Below, piece by piece: positions 1 through 7,945 of a stretch of DNA of 64,000 bases. The DNA is from JAJFUE01 sp041687335. Lineage in GTDB: Bacteria > Sumerlaeota > Sumerlaeia > MVZB01. The notes under the pieces were generated by a model. It searched no databases and had not been told where the DNA came from. It saw only the letters and a program-made list of their open reading frames with translations. The stretch spans positions 1-64,000 of the forward strand of contig JAWLCE010000025.1 of assembly GCA_041687335.1 (NCBI GenBank), in the 5' to 3' direction. Position 1 is the first letter of the stretch. Every line of letters starts with the position of its first letter. A program made the position numbers and the translations under genes.

Positions 1-2
1 AT

Positions 3-2852
3 TCAGGGGACATTCCCTTCCGCGCCAGCGGGTGCAGGCATCACATGCACCACCCGTTCAAGCCGAGCCAGTTCTTTCAACCGGGCCGGGTTAAGGATGG
101 CAATCCTCAGCACGTCGAAGGACTCCCCGAGCCGGGCGGCGAAGATGCGCTCGAACTCGCGGGCCTCGCTGGCCACGAAACCTGCCGCCGCCAAATCGGC
201 CGCCAAGGCCCGCCCCTCGCCGCGCCACGCCAGGACGAGGACGCCCCTAACCTGGCCGGCCGCCGCCGCATCGACCGCACCGCTCCGCTCGGCCAGCGCG
301 CGCAGCTCCGGGGCGAGCTTCAATGTCGGCGAGGTCGGGGTTCCCTCCGCGCGCCGGGCGAGCAACTTTTCCAACTGCGGCAGGGCCGCCAGCGCCAAGG
401 TGTCGGTCGAGCCCGCCTCGGGCCACGGCCGCCGCAATGGATAAATGCTATTTGAATAAATCTGGGGTCCGAACATGCCCGGTTCCACGGCGATGTCACC
501 ATCGAAGAAGAGCTTTCCGGCATAACGCTCCTCGCTGATCTCGTAATGGCCGGCTACACCCTCCTGCTCCAAGAACCATGATCCAAAGACCACCGGGTCC
601 GCATCACCATCATTGTCGATGTCCACCGCTCTGTTTAAATCGATCGAGTCCGGGTAGGCGGGGGGATAAGCCGCCGCGAAAGGCTCGCCAGGCCCTTTGA
701 CGACAGACCCGCGGGCCAACCTTCCAAAATAATGATACTGTTCACTCGCCTGCTCCCCCTGCGGGGATTCATTCGGAACATCCACCCGCACGGGTTCGCC
801 GTGGGGCGCAAACGGGTTGCGCTCGATGGCAACGAAGCTGGTGAACTGCGTCATCAGTCGATACTCAAGCCCCAGCGCCGTCACGGCCGCGCGCGTCTCG
901 TCATCAAAGCTTCCGCTCTTGGCGGCGACAGGGTTCTCCAGCATCAGGTGGCGCACCCGCGCCCGGGCCCAGAGCAAGGGCAGCGTGGGGTTGGCCACCG
1001 GCGCGGCCTCGCGTGGCAGCTCGATCTCGCGCCGCCAGGCCCCCGCCGCCGTTCGCCCGCTCAGGATCAATTTGCCGCGCAGCTCGCCGCTCATCCTGCC
1101 ATGGATCAGCAGCGGCTTTCGGTCGAAAAGATCGGGCAGCGCCGGGGGATAGAGTTCCTCGACCTCGACCCCCTGCCAGTCCAGCCGCACGTCGGTCAGC
1201 ACCGGCGCGTTGAGGTTCACATAAAACCGGTCGGCCGCCTCGGTGCTCGCATCGCAGCCGCAGTCGATCCACTGCGCCTCGCCGCGCCCGACCCAGGCCA
1301 TCGCCTCCATCAGGTGGCGATTGGTGGCCGCTCCGACGCCGAAGGTAAAAACGCGGGCCATGGCCACGTGATCCTTGACCGCCCGGATCAGCTCGAAGTC
1401 ATTGCCCACCTCGCCGTCGCAGATGAAGACGACGATCCGCTCGCGCGCGGGGTCTGGCTCGCCGGCCAGCGCGGCCAGCACCGCCGCCATCATCTCGGTG
1501 CCGCCCCCGGCCTCCAGCCGATCCACGTAGAGCAGCCCCTCGGCGATGTTCCCGGCCGTGGCCGGCGCCGGAGCCTCGAAACACCGCCCCAGGTCGCTGG
1601 CGAAGCTGAGCAGGTTGAAGCTGTCGCCGGGGTTGAGATTCTCGATGCAGCGCCGCATCGCCGCCTTGGCCTGCTCGAACTTCCAGCCGCGCATCGAGCC
1701 GCTGGTATCGACCACGAAGAGCAGCTCGCGCGGCAGGATGTCCGCGGGCAGCGCGCGCCGCGGCGGGGCCAGCATGAGCGTGAAGAAGCGCCCGCGGGCG
1801 TCCTCATGCACGAACAGCGCATCGGCGATCTTGTCCTCCGCCGGCGTGTAGTGGAGCACGAAGTCTCGGTTGGGAATCTCGTCGCGATGCTTCAGCGTCA
1901 CGGCCGCGCGGTCGTGCGCCGGCCGCTCCACCTCGATCTCGTGCAACGGGCTCTCGATCTCGCGGAGCATCATGCCGGCCGCGATGTTGACCGTCAGGCT
2001 GATATCGTGGCCGGCGCGCAGCAGGGGCGGCTCGGGCGTCGGCGCGGCGGCCACCACGATCGGCCCGCCCGCGGTCGCGGTCGACGCGGCGTCATCGGCC
2101 GCCGGGCGCGGATCGTAGCGCGGCGCAACCGTCAGCGGGAAGACAAACTCGAACCGACCATCGACCCAGGCCACCACCTCGCTGTAGGCGATCTCAATTT
2201 CAATCCGCTCGCCGGGTTGGATGTTGGCCACCGACTGCCGGAAGACGTTGGGGCGCTCCTGCTCGAGCAACGCCGCGCGCTGGCCGGTCGCGCGCGCCTG
2301 CTCATAAAGCTGGCGCGCCTCCTGCTTCTCCTTGACCTCGCTCGTGATCACGCGCGCGCCGATCCGCATCGTCATCTCGTCCACCGCCGCATCCACCGGC
2401 AACGGGAACAGGTAGACCGCCTCGATCGGCCGGTCGAAGCTGTTGACGAACGCCTGGCGCACCCGCACACGGGCCATCGGCCCCGCCAGGTCGGCGCTCA
2501 CGTCGGTGCGCTCAAGCGGGCAGGCCCCCGCCGGCGCGCCATCGGGCCCCAGCACGATCAGCTCGCCCATGCCGGTCATGGGCGTGGCCAGCGCCGGCGC
2601 GCCGCCCAGCATCAGCAGCGCCGGGATGCAGATGAGGGCCAGCAGGACCGCCGCCGCCAAGGCCAGCCGCGCGAACGCCGGCCGTCGCGGCCAGGACCAG
2701 CGGGGCGCCCGCGCCTCGCTCGCCAGCGCCAATCGGCGCCGCAGCCGCCCCGCCGCCGACTCCCACTGCGCGTCATCGGGGGTCTCGCCGGCCGCGTCGC
2801 GCGCCAGCTCGTCGAGCAGTTCATCAATCTGGCTATGATTGTCGCGATTCAT
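3..2852 (-). CDS. Membrane-anchored VIT and vWA domain protein
   Basis: 949 residues, complete (TGA at 3-5). An acidic N-terminal segment of about 55 residues is followed by one membrane segment (about 62-84), so most of the protein should lie outside the cytoplasm. A VIT (vault/inter-alpha-trypsin) domain spans roughly 95-240, with the typical 'VYLFPLPVDAAVDEMTMRIG' core. A vWA domain spans about 375-550 with MIDAS residues DTSGS (382-386), Thr452 and Asp479. A 'DIDNDGDADPVVF' stretch near the C-terminal third resembles a calcium loop. Its start overlaps the stop of the ECF sigma gene by 4 bases (ATGA). The cytoplasmic segment plus membrane helix sits where an anti-sigma factor would be expected, but I see no HxxxCxxC zinc motif. 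Domains are certain; an anti-sigma role is inference. Confidence 0.88.
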   Translation of the reverse strand: MNRDNHSQIDELLDELARDAAGETPDDAQWESAAGRLRRRLALASEARAPRWSWPRRPAFARLALAAAVLLALICIPALLMLGGAPALATPMTGMGELIVLGPDGAPAGACPLERTDVSADLAGPMARVRVRQAFVNSFDRPIEAVYLFPLPVDAAVDEMTMRIGARVITSEVKEKQEARQLYEQARATGQRAALLEQERPNVFRQSVANIQPGERIEIEIAYSEVVAWVDGRFEFVFPLTVAPRYDPRPAADDAASTATAGGPIVVAAAPTPEPPLLRAGHDISLTVNIAAGMMLREIESPLHEIEVERPAHDRAAVTLKHRDEIPNRDFVLHYTPAEDKIADALFVHEDARGRFFTLMLAPPRRALPADILPRELLFVVDTSGSMRGWKFEQAKAAMRRCIENLNPGDSFNLLSFASDLGRCFEAPAPATAGNIAEGLLYVDRLEAGGGTEMMAAVLAALAGEPDPARERIVVFICDGEVGNDFELIRAVKDHVAMARVFTFGVGAATNRHLMEAMAWVGRGEAQWIDCGCDASTEAADRFYVNLNAPVLTDVRLDWQGVEVEELYPPALPDLFDRKPLLIHGRMSGELRGKLILSGRTAAGAWRREIELPREAAPVANPTLPLLWARARVRHLMLENPVAAKSGSFDDETRAAVTALGLEYRLMTQFTSFVAIERNPFAPHGEPVRVDVPNESPQGEQASEQYHYFGRLARGSVVKGPGEPFAAAYPPAYPDSIDLNRAVDIDNDGDADPVVFGSWFLEQEGVAGHYEISEERYAGKLFFDGDIAVEPGMFGPQIYSNSIYPLRRPWPEAGSTDTLALAALPQLEKLLARRAEGTPTSPTLKLAPELRALAERSGAVDAAAAGQVRGVLVLAWRGEGRALAADLAAAGFVASEAREFERIFAARLGESFDVLRIAILNPARLKELARLERVVHVMPAPAGAEGNVP

Positions 2853-3385
2853 CGTGCGATCTCCTTTGCCTGGGGCCGCAGCAGCGGGGCGAGCAGCGCC
2901 GCCAGCCGCTTGCGCGCGCGGTGGAGCGCCACCCCGACCCGCCCGACCGGGATCTCCAACCGTTCCGCAATTTCCTCGTAACTGAGTTCCTCGAAGTGGC
3001 GCAGGGCGAACAGGGTCGCCTCGCGCTCGGGCAGGCGTGCCAGCGCCGCGCGCAGCAGCTCGGCCCGCTCATGACGCTCGGCCAGCGCCGTCGGCGAGCG
3101 GTCGGCGCCATCGGGCACGCGCTCCAGCGCCGCCGGGTCCACGTGCCGCAGCTGCCGGTTGCGGCGCAGCTGGTCGATCGCCGCCCGCACCGCCGCCACG
3201 CGCAGGTAGGCGCCCCAATCACGCACATCCAGCGTTGCCGGGTCCATCCGCAACAGGCGCAGAAAAACCTCCTGCAGCACGTCCTCGGCATCATCGGACC
3301 GCCCGAGCACGCGCCACGCCGCGGCCAGCACCATCCGCCCATGGCTCTCGGCCAGCCGTCCGACCCAATCGTTGGCCTGGTTCAC
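2849..3385 (-). CDS. ECF-family RNA polymerase sigma factor
   Basis: 178 residues. Region 2 is recognisable in 'RSDDAEDVLQEVFLRLLR', and region 4 in 'LSYEEIAERLEIPVGRVGVA' followed by an R/K-rich recognition helix. The length fits group-4 sigma factors. Start is GTG at 3385, preceded by AAGGGG about 8 bases upstream. The stop overlaps the ATG of the VIT/vWA membrane protein, so the two are translationally coupled. ECF factors are normally held by a co-transcribed membrane regulator, which makes the downstream protein the obvious candidate. Target promoters and stimulus cannot be read from the sequence. Confidence 0.95.
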   Translation of the reverse strand: MNQANDWVGRLAESHGRMVLAAAWRVLGRSDDAEDVLQEVFLRLLRMDPATLDVRDWGAYLRVAAVRAAIDQLRRNRQLRHVDPAALERVPDGADRSPTALAERHERAELLRAALARLPEREATLFALRHFEELSYEEIAERLEIPVGRVGVALHRARKRLAALLAPLLRPQAKEIAR

Positions 3386-3506
3386 AAAAAGGGCCCCTTT
3401 CCGGCGCGCCTGATTCGGTCCTGCTCTTCACTGACAAGCATGACGCGATCGAGGCTTCATTTATTACCAGAAATTTTGCTCGCCGTTGAAATCATCTCCA
3501 AGGTAG

Positions 3507-3525
3507 GTCGGCTCTTCGAGCCGAC
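3507..3525 (+). repeat. Palindrome family A, copy 1
   Basis: GTCGGCTC-TTC-GAGCCGAC: perfect 8-base stem with a 3-base loop, preceded by GGTAG and followed by AT, as in the other copies (8484-8509, 45930-45955, and inverted at 3772-3797). Confidence 0.85.
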
Positions 3526-3619
3526 ATGAGCTTAGCGAGGCAGTGGCGCAGCCGCCCAGTTCGTAGTCCCGCCTTCAGGCGGAAAGGTCGGCCGAACGCA
3601 AAAGCTGCGGATGGGCTAA

Positions 3620-3667
3620 TAAATTGTTGACGAATGATCAAAATGGTATCGCCCCTGCCCGGGCTTA
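3620..3667 (-). repeat. Hairpin family C with long conserved tail
   Basis: Read on the minus strand this is a GCCC/GGGGC hairpin followed by GATACCATTTTGATCA and CAACAATTTAT. The same 48-base unit occurs on the plus strand at 10232-10280 with only a few differences. Confidence 0.85.
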
Positions 3668-3771
3668 TATGGCCAGAACGAATGGCCGACGACCCCCAGC
3701 GTCGCGGGGAGCAGGTGGTTTCACAGGCCGCTCGTCCCGCTAAACATATACTCGTGCCGATAATGGAGGCC

Positions 3772-3797
3772 ATGTCGGCTCGAAGACCCGACCTACC
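3772..3797 (-). repeat. Palindrome family A, copy 2 (inverted)
   Basis: Minus-strand copy with one stem mismatch (GTCGGGTC versus GAGCCGAC). Together with copy 1 it bounds a block of about 296 bases as an inverted pair. Confidence 0.8.
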
Positions 3798-3894
3798 ATA
3801 CCTTGAAGCCCCGGGGTAGCGGTTGACAGCGAAGCGCCGGGCTCGGACAATCAGGCACGGGCAACCGCCCGCTCAGGATTGGAGGACCGAACCG

Positions 3895-4497
3895 ATGACC
3901 CGCTTGACCCGACCCCTTGGCGCGCTGGCCGCGCTGGCGCTGCTGGCGCTGGTGGCCGCCCACCCCGCCCCGGCCCAGGATACCACCCCGACCCGCATCG
4001 CCATCGTCAACATCGATGAGATCATCGCCCGCTCCAGCTCGATCGGCGAGGCCGTCCGCCGCGCCGAAGGCACGCTGCGCGAGCGTCAGCAGCAGGTCGA
4101 CGAAAAGATGGAAGCGCTGCGCCAGTCGCGCGAGGACCTCGCCCGTCGCCGCTCGGTGCTGGGCGAGGAGCAGATCCGCGCCGAGGAGGAGAAGCAGCTG
4201 CGCCTGCGCGAGGAAATCCAGGACCTCCAGCACGAGACGAACAAGGAGCTCAGCCGCATCCAGCAGCAGGCGATGCCCCCCGAGGTCGACCGCATCATGG
4301 TGGCCGTGCGCGAGGTGGCCCTCCGCGAGGGCTATGACATGGTGCTGACCGCCGAATTCGTGCTGTTTCACTCCGAGCGGGTCGACCTGACGCCGCTGGT
4401 CGTGCAGCACCTGGACCGGCGCGCCTCGCAGGCGCCCGCCGCCGCGCCCGAGAAGAAACTCTCGGCCGCCCGGCCCGCCCGGCAGCCCGCCCGATGA
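3895..4497 (+). CDS. OmpH/Skp-family periplasmic chaperone
   Basis: 200 residues. A signal peptide (about 1-28, ending near 'HPAPAQ') is followed by the OmpH start 'TRIAIVNIDEIIARS'. A long charged coiled coil (about 55-135, rich in E, Q and R) comes next, then a C-terminal body. OmpH/Skp proteins hold unfolded outer-membrane proteins in the periplasm. The start at 3895 was chosen because GGAGGA (3881-3886) lies 8 bases upstream and it begins directly with the signal peptide; an upstream in-frame ATG at 3823 has neither. The C-terminal tail is Ala/Pro/Arg-rich. The stop overlaps lpxC by 4 bases, and an ompH-lpxC-fabZ order suits envelope biogenesis. Confidence 0.9.
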   Translation: MTRLTRPLGALAALALLALVAAHPAPAQDTTPTRIAIVNIDEIIARSSSIGEAVRRAEGTLRERQQQVDEKMEALRQSREDLARRRSVLGEEQIRAEEEKQLRLREEIQDLQHETNKELSRIQQQAMPPEVDRIMVAVREVALREGYDMVLTAEFVLFHSERVDLTPLVVQHLDRRASQAPAAAPEKKLSAARPARQPAR

Positions 4498-5339
4498 GCG
4501 TTTCGCATCAGGCCACTGTCGCCCACCCGGCCGCCGCCAAGGGGATCGGCCTGCACACCGGTCGCCAGGTTCGCCTCGAGCTGTCGCCCGGCCCGGCCGA
4601 CAGCGGCATCGTCTTCATCCGCGAGGACCTGCCGGGGCGCCCCGAGATCGCCGCCACCCCCGATGCCGTCGATCTTGAGGCCGGCCGCCGCACCGAACTC
4701 AAGGGCCCCGGCGGCGCCGGCGCCGCCATGATCGAGCACCTGCTGGCCGCCTGCCTCGGTTTGGGGATCGACAACCTGCGCGTCGCGCTGAACGGACCCG
4801 AGCTGCCGATCTTCGACGGCAGCGCCCTGCCCTACGTCGAGCTGCTCGCGCGCGCCGGCCGTCGGGAACTCGATGCCCCGCGCCGGGCCTGGCGGCTGCG
4901 CCGGCCGGTCGTGCTCGACACCGGCCGCGCCCAGATCACCGCCGTGCCGGCCACGGCGATGTCACTGGCCTTCTTTGCCGACCTCGCCCACGCCGGCCTG
5001 CCCGACCAGGCCGCCGAGTTCCAGCTCGGCAGCGACGACTTCGCCGCCACGCTCGCCCCCGCCCGCACCTGGTGCCTCTATGAGGAAGTCGAGGCCCTGC
5101 GCGCCAAGGGTCTGATCCGCGGCGGCTCGCTCGACTGCGCTGTCGTGTTGCGCGACGGCAAGCCAATGGAGACCGCCTGGCGGCTCGACCGCGAGCTGGC
5201 GCGCCACAAACTGCTCGACTTTCTGGGCGACCTTGCCATACTGGGTCGGCCTGTGCACGCCCTGCTGACGGCGCGGGGCTCCGGCCACCAACTCCACCAC
5301 CGTTTCATTCAGTTGCTCAGAAAGGAACTCGTCACGTGA
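4494..5339 (+). CDS. lpxC: UDP-3-O-acyl-N-acetylglucosamine deacetylase
   Basis: 281 residues. This is the committed step of lipid A synthesis: removal of acetate from UDP-3-O-acyl-GlcNAc by a zinc enzyme in the cytosol. Zinc ligands are visible as His82 in 'MIEHLLAACLGLGIDN' and His238/Asp242 in 'RHKLLDFLGDL'; the C-terminal catalytic His265 is in 'GSGHQLHH'. The 'GPELPIFDGSALPYVELL' and 'GLIRGGSLDCAVVL' blocks are family signatures. It is slightly shorter than E. coli LpxC (305) and lacks some N-terminal residues. It overlaps ompH upstream (ATGA) and fabZ downstream (GTGA). LpxC and FabZ are fused in some phyla; here they are separate but coupled. Confidence 0.96.
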   Translation: MSVSHQATVAHPAAAKGIGLHTGRQVRLELSPGPADSGIVFIREDLPGRPEIAATPDAVDLEAGRRTELKGPGGAGAAMIEHLLAACLGLGIDNLRVALNGPELPIFDGSALPYVELLARAGRRELDAPRRAWRLRRPVVLDTGRAQITAVPATAMSLAFFADLAHAGLPDQAAEFQLGSDDFAATLAPARTWCLYEEVEALRAKGLIRGGSLDCAVVLRDGKPMETAWRLDRELARHKLLDFLGDLAILGRPVHALLTARGSGHQLHHRFIQLLRKELVT

Positions 5340-5791
5340 CCACGCTGACCCTGCCGCTCGACGCCAATGCCATCCGCCGCATCCTGCCCCACCGCTATCC
5401 CTTCCTGCTGATCGACCGCGTGCTGGAGCTGGACGAGAAGAACATCCACGCCATCAAGTGCGTGACCCAGAACGAGCCCTTCTTCGCCGGCCATTTCCCC
5501 CAGCTGCCGGTCATGCCGGGCGTGCTCCAGGTCGAGGCGCTGGCCCAGGCCGGCGCGATCCTCGGCCTGACGATCCCCGGCAACGAGGGCCGCATCGCCC
5601 TGCTGACCGGCGCCGATGAATTCAAGTTCCGCCGTCCCGTCGTGCCCGGCGACGTGCTCACCCTCAAGGTCGAAATCGAGAAGCTGCGCAAGGGCTACGG
5701 CCGCGCCCGCGGCGTCGCCAGCGTCGACGGCGAGACCAGCGCCGAGGGCATCCTGACGTTCATGCTGGCCCCCGAAAACGCCGGCAAGTGA
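5336..5791 (+). CDS. fabZ: 3-hydroxyacyl-[acyl-carrier-protein] dehydratase FabZ
   Basis: 151 residues, single hot-dog fold. It dehydrates 3-hydroxyacyl-ACP in fatty-acid elongation and so competes with LpxA/LpxD for hydroxyacyl chains, which explains its common position beside lpxC. Catalytic His53 lies in 'FFAGHFPQLPVMPGVL' and Glu67 in 'QVEALAQAG'. The N-terminal 'RILPHRYPFLLIDRV' is typical. Start is GTG at 5336 inside the lpxC stop (GTGA overlap), indicating translational coupling. Confidence 0.97.
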   Translation: MTTLTLPLDANAIRRILPHRYPFLLIDRVLELDEKNIHAIKCVTQNEPFFAGHFPQLPVMPGVLQVEALAQAGAILGLTIPGNEGRIALLTGADEFKFRRPVVPGDVLTLKVEIEKLRKGYGRARGVASVDGETSAEGILTFMLAPENAGK

Positions 5792-5806
5792 TATGATGGG
5801 TCCGGG

Positions 5807-5826
5807 GTCCCGCCCCCCGGCGGGAC
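5807..5826. terminator. GC hairpin after fabZ
   Basis: GTCCCGCC-CCCC-GGCGGGAC: perfect 8-base stem with a 4-base loop in the 61-base gap between fabZ and the dehydrogenase gene. No T-tract follows, so it may be a weak terminator, a 3'-end stabiliser or a chance GC palindrome. Confidence 0.35.
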
Positions 5827-5852
5827 ACGCCACTTCATTCTTGTGACCGCCC

Positions 5853-7154
5853 ATGCACGACAACCGCAACATCTTCGACGAGCTGGGCCTGACCCACGAC
5901 CGCGACAACATCTATCACCAGGTGATCGGCTATATCGCCGCCGCTTCGGACCTGGTGAACATCCCCGAGCACCTGCAGCTGATCCTCGCCCAACCCAAGA
6001 ACGAGATCACGGTCCACTTCCCGGTCCGGATGGATGACGGCTCGTTCCGCCTGTTCACCGGCTACCGGGTGCAGCACAACAACGTGCTGGGGCCGTTCAA
6101 GGGCGGCATCCGCTATCATCAGGACGTCGGCCTGGATCACGTCAAGGCGCTCTCGGCCCTGATGACGATGAAAAGCGCGCTCTACCGGCTGCCCTTCGGC
6201 GGCGGCAAGGGCGCCGTGCGCGTCAACCCGCGCGAGCTTTCGCAGGATGAGCTGATGCGCCTGACCCGCCGCTTCACCAGCGCGCTGGGCCAGAACATCG
6301 GCCCCTTCTACGACGTGCCCGCGCCCGACGTCGGCACCAACGCCCAGATCATGGCCTGGATCACCGACACCTACACTAATCTGCACGACCCGGTGCGCCG
6401 GCTCGACGGGCTCGGCGTCGTCACCGGCAAGCCGCTCGAGCTGGGCGGCTCCTTCGGGCGCGAGAAGGCCACCGGCCAGGGGGTCGTCTTTACGCTCGAG
6501 CAGCTCCTGCCGCAGATGGGCTTCGATATCGGCAAGGTCGCCTACAGCCTGGTCGGCTTTGGCAACGTCGGCTCGTGGACCGGCAAGCTGATGCAGGACC
6601 ACGGCGCGCGGCTGCGGGCGGTGATGGACCACACCGGCGCGATCGCCAGCGAGGCCTGCCTCGACGCCCGGGACCTCGACCGCCACGTCGCGGCCACCGG
6701 CGGGGTGGCGGGCTATCCCGGCGCCGACGCCATCAGCGCCGATGAGTTCTATGCGCTCGATGTGGACTTACTCATTCCCGCCGCCCTCGAGCAGATGATC
6801 GACGACCGGGTCGCGCGCCTGCTGCGCTGCAAGGTTGTCGTCGAGGCGGCCAACGCGCCGACGATGCCCGAGGCCGAGCGTTATCTCATTGAACGGGGCG
6901 TCCAGATCCTGCCCGCGATCCTCTGCAACAGCGGCGGCGTCACGGTCAGCTACTTTGAATGGAAGCAGAACCGCCAGGCCGAGACCTGGGACGCCGATCA
7001 TGTCGACAGCCTGCTGCGCAAGATGGTGGTGGCGGCCTGCGCCCGCACGCTTGAAACTTCCCGCCGCCTCTCGGTGGACCTGCGCACCGCCGCCTATTGC
7101 ACGGCGCTCGAGCATCTGGCGCGGGTTTATACCCTGCGCGGAATCTTCCCCTGA
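5853..7154 (+). CDS. Glu/Leu/Phe/Val dehydrogenase (glutamate dehydrogenase type)
   Basis: 433 residues. Interconverts an amino acid (most likely glutamate) and its 2-oxo acid with NAD(P), linking nitrogen and carbon metabolism in the cytosol. The N-terminal substrate domain has 'GGIRYHQDV', Lys107 and the catalytic Lys119 in 'LPFGGGKGAVRVNP', then 'VPAPDVGTNAQIMAW'. The Rossmann domain begins around residue 205, with the nucleotide motif 'GFGNVGSWTG' near 232. The GdhA/GluDH-like length favours glutamate over leucine or phenylalanine dehydrogenases, which are shorter. It is separated from fabZ by a GC hairpin and ends 8 bases before trmD, so it may be co-transcribed with trmD. Confidence 0.93.
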   Translation: MHDNRNIFDELGLTHDRDNIYHQVIGYIAAASDLVNIPEHLQLILAQPKNEITVHFPVRMDDGSFRLFTGYRVQHNNVLGPFKGGIRYHQDVGLDHVKALSALMTMKSALYRLPFGGGKGAVRVNPRELSQDELMRLTRRFTSALGQNIGPFYDVPAPDVGTNAQIMAWITDTYTNLHDPVRRLDGLGVVTGKPLELGGSFGREKATGQGVVFTLEQLLPQMGFDIGKVAYSLVGFGNVGSWTGKLMQDHGARLRAVMDHTGAIASEACLDARDLDRHVAATGGVAGYPGADAISADEFYALDVDLLIPAALEQMIDDRVARLLRCKVVVEAANAPTMPEAERYLIERGVQILPAILCNSGGVTVSYFEWKQNRQAETWDADHVDSLLRKMVVAACARTLETSRRLSVDLRTAAYCTALEHLARVYTLRGIFP

Positions 7155-7162
7155 CAGGCGCC

Positions 7163-7945
7163 ATGCGGTTCGACGTCCTCACGATCTTTCCCGAGTTCTA
7201 TGAGTCGCCGCTGCGCGCCAGCATCCTCGGGCGTGCGCAGGCGGCCGGCCAGATCCAGTGCCACGTCCACAACCTGCGCGACTGGACCACAGACCGCCAC
7301 CACATGATCGACGACACCCCCTACGGCGGCGGCGGCGGGATGGTGATGCTCGCCGAGCCGCTGCTGCGCGCCATCCGCGACGTGCGCGCGCGCGCGACCG
7401 ACGCCCTCGGCGGCGCCCGCCCGCCGCTGATCTACCTCAGTCCGCAGGGCGAGATGCTCAGCCGCGACGTCGCCGCCGAGCTGGCCGCGCTGCCCGGCTT
7501 CATCCTGCTGGCGGGCGCCTACGAGGGGATCGACGAGCGGATCGTCGAGCTGGAGGTCGACCGCGAGCTGTCCATCGGCGATTACGTCCTGACCAGCGGC
7601 GACCCGGCGGCATTGGTCGTCATCAATTCGGTCGCCCGCCGGCTCGAGGGCGTGCTCGGCAACCCCGACTCCGTCCCCCATGACAGCTTCGAGGGCGACC
7701 TGCTCGACTTCCCCCACTACAGCCGGCCCGATGCGGTCGAGGGGCTGGCCGTGCCGCCGGTCTTGCTCTCGGGCCATCACGCCCATGTCGCCCGCTGGCG
7801 CCGGGACCGGCAACTGGAGCGCACCGTCCGCCGCCGGCCCGACCTGCTCGCCCGCGCCCGGCTCGACAAGCACGACCTCAAGTTCCTGCGCTCGATCGGC
7901 TGGGAGCCGCCCGCGGGCGAACAGAGAAAGATGGACCCATGCTGA
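7163..7945 (+). CDS. trmD: tRNA (guanine37-N1)-methyltransferase TrmD
   Basis: 260 residues. Methylates N1 of G37 next to the anticodon using SAM, preventing +1 frameshifting. SPOUT trefoil-knot motifs are clear: 'DDTPYGGGGGMVM' (51-63), 'GAYEGIDERIVE' and 'LSIGDYVLTSGDPAAL', followed by 'DSFEGDLLDFPHYSRP' and the C-terminal 'WRRDRQLERT..RRPDLL' tRNA-binding domain. The start at 7163 ('MRFDVLTIFPEFYE') matches the universal TrmD N-terminus; an upstream ATG at 7097 lies within the previous gene and adds only a non-homologous stretch. The stop overlaps the next SPOUT gene by 7 bases. Confidence 0.97.
   Translation: MRFDVLTIFPEFYESPLRASILGRAQAAGQIQCHVHNLRDWTTDRHHMIDDTPYGGGGGMVMLAEPLLRAIRDVRARATDALGGARPPLIYLSPQGEMLSRDVAAELAALPGFILLAGAYEGIDERIVELEVDRELSIGDYVLTSGDPAALVVINSVARRLEGVLGNPDSVPHDSFEGDLLDFPHYSRPDAVEGLAVPPVLLSGHHAHVARWRRDRQLERTVRRRPDLLARARLDKHDLKFLRSIGWEPPAGEQRKMDPC

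Larger units (their letters stand above)
3386..3894. repeat. Repeat-filled spacer between divergent sigma and ompH genes
   Basis: No convincing gene. It holds a copy of the GTCGGCTCTTCGAGCCGAC palindrome (3507-3525), a 'tagtcccgccttcaggcgg' hairpin (about 3564-3582), a minus-strand GCCC..GGGGC-GATA hairpin with a long conserved tail (3620-3667), and a second palindrome copy in opposite orientation (3772-3797). The promoters for both flanking operons must lie here, but I cannot assign them with confidence. Confidence 0.7.

Noticed and set aside
732..2981. Very long open frame of about 750 codons opposite the VIT/vWA gene
   Set aside because: It is the antisense shadow of a well-supported gene: high third-position GC keeps the opposite strand open, and its translation is Arg/His/Gln-rich without any domain.
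3492..3773. Minus-strand frame beginning MASIIGTSICLAG in the sigma-ompH spacer
   Set aside because: It consists of repeat sequence (family A, B and C elements) in one frame, with no ribosome site and no homology.
5807..5826. Strong intrinsic terminator after fabZ
   Set aside because: The hairpin is perfect but no T-run follows, so it is listed only as a low-confidence candidate.
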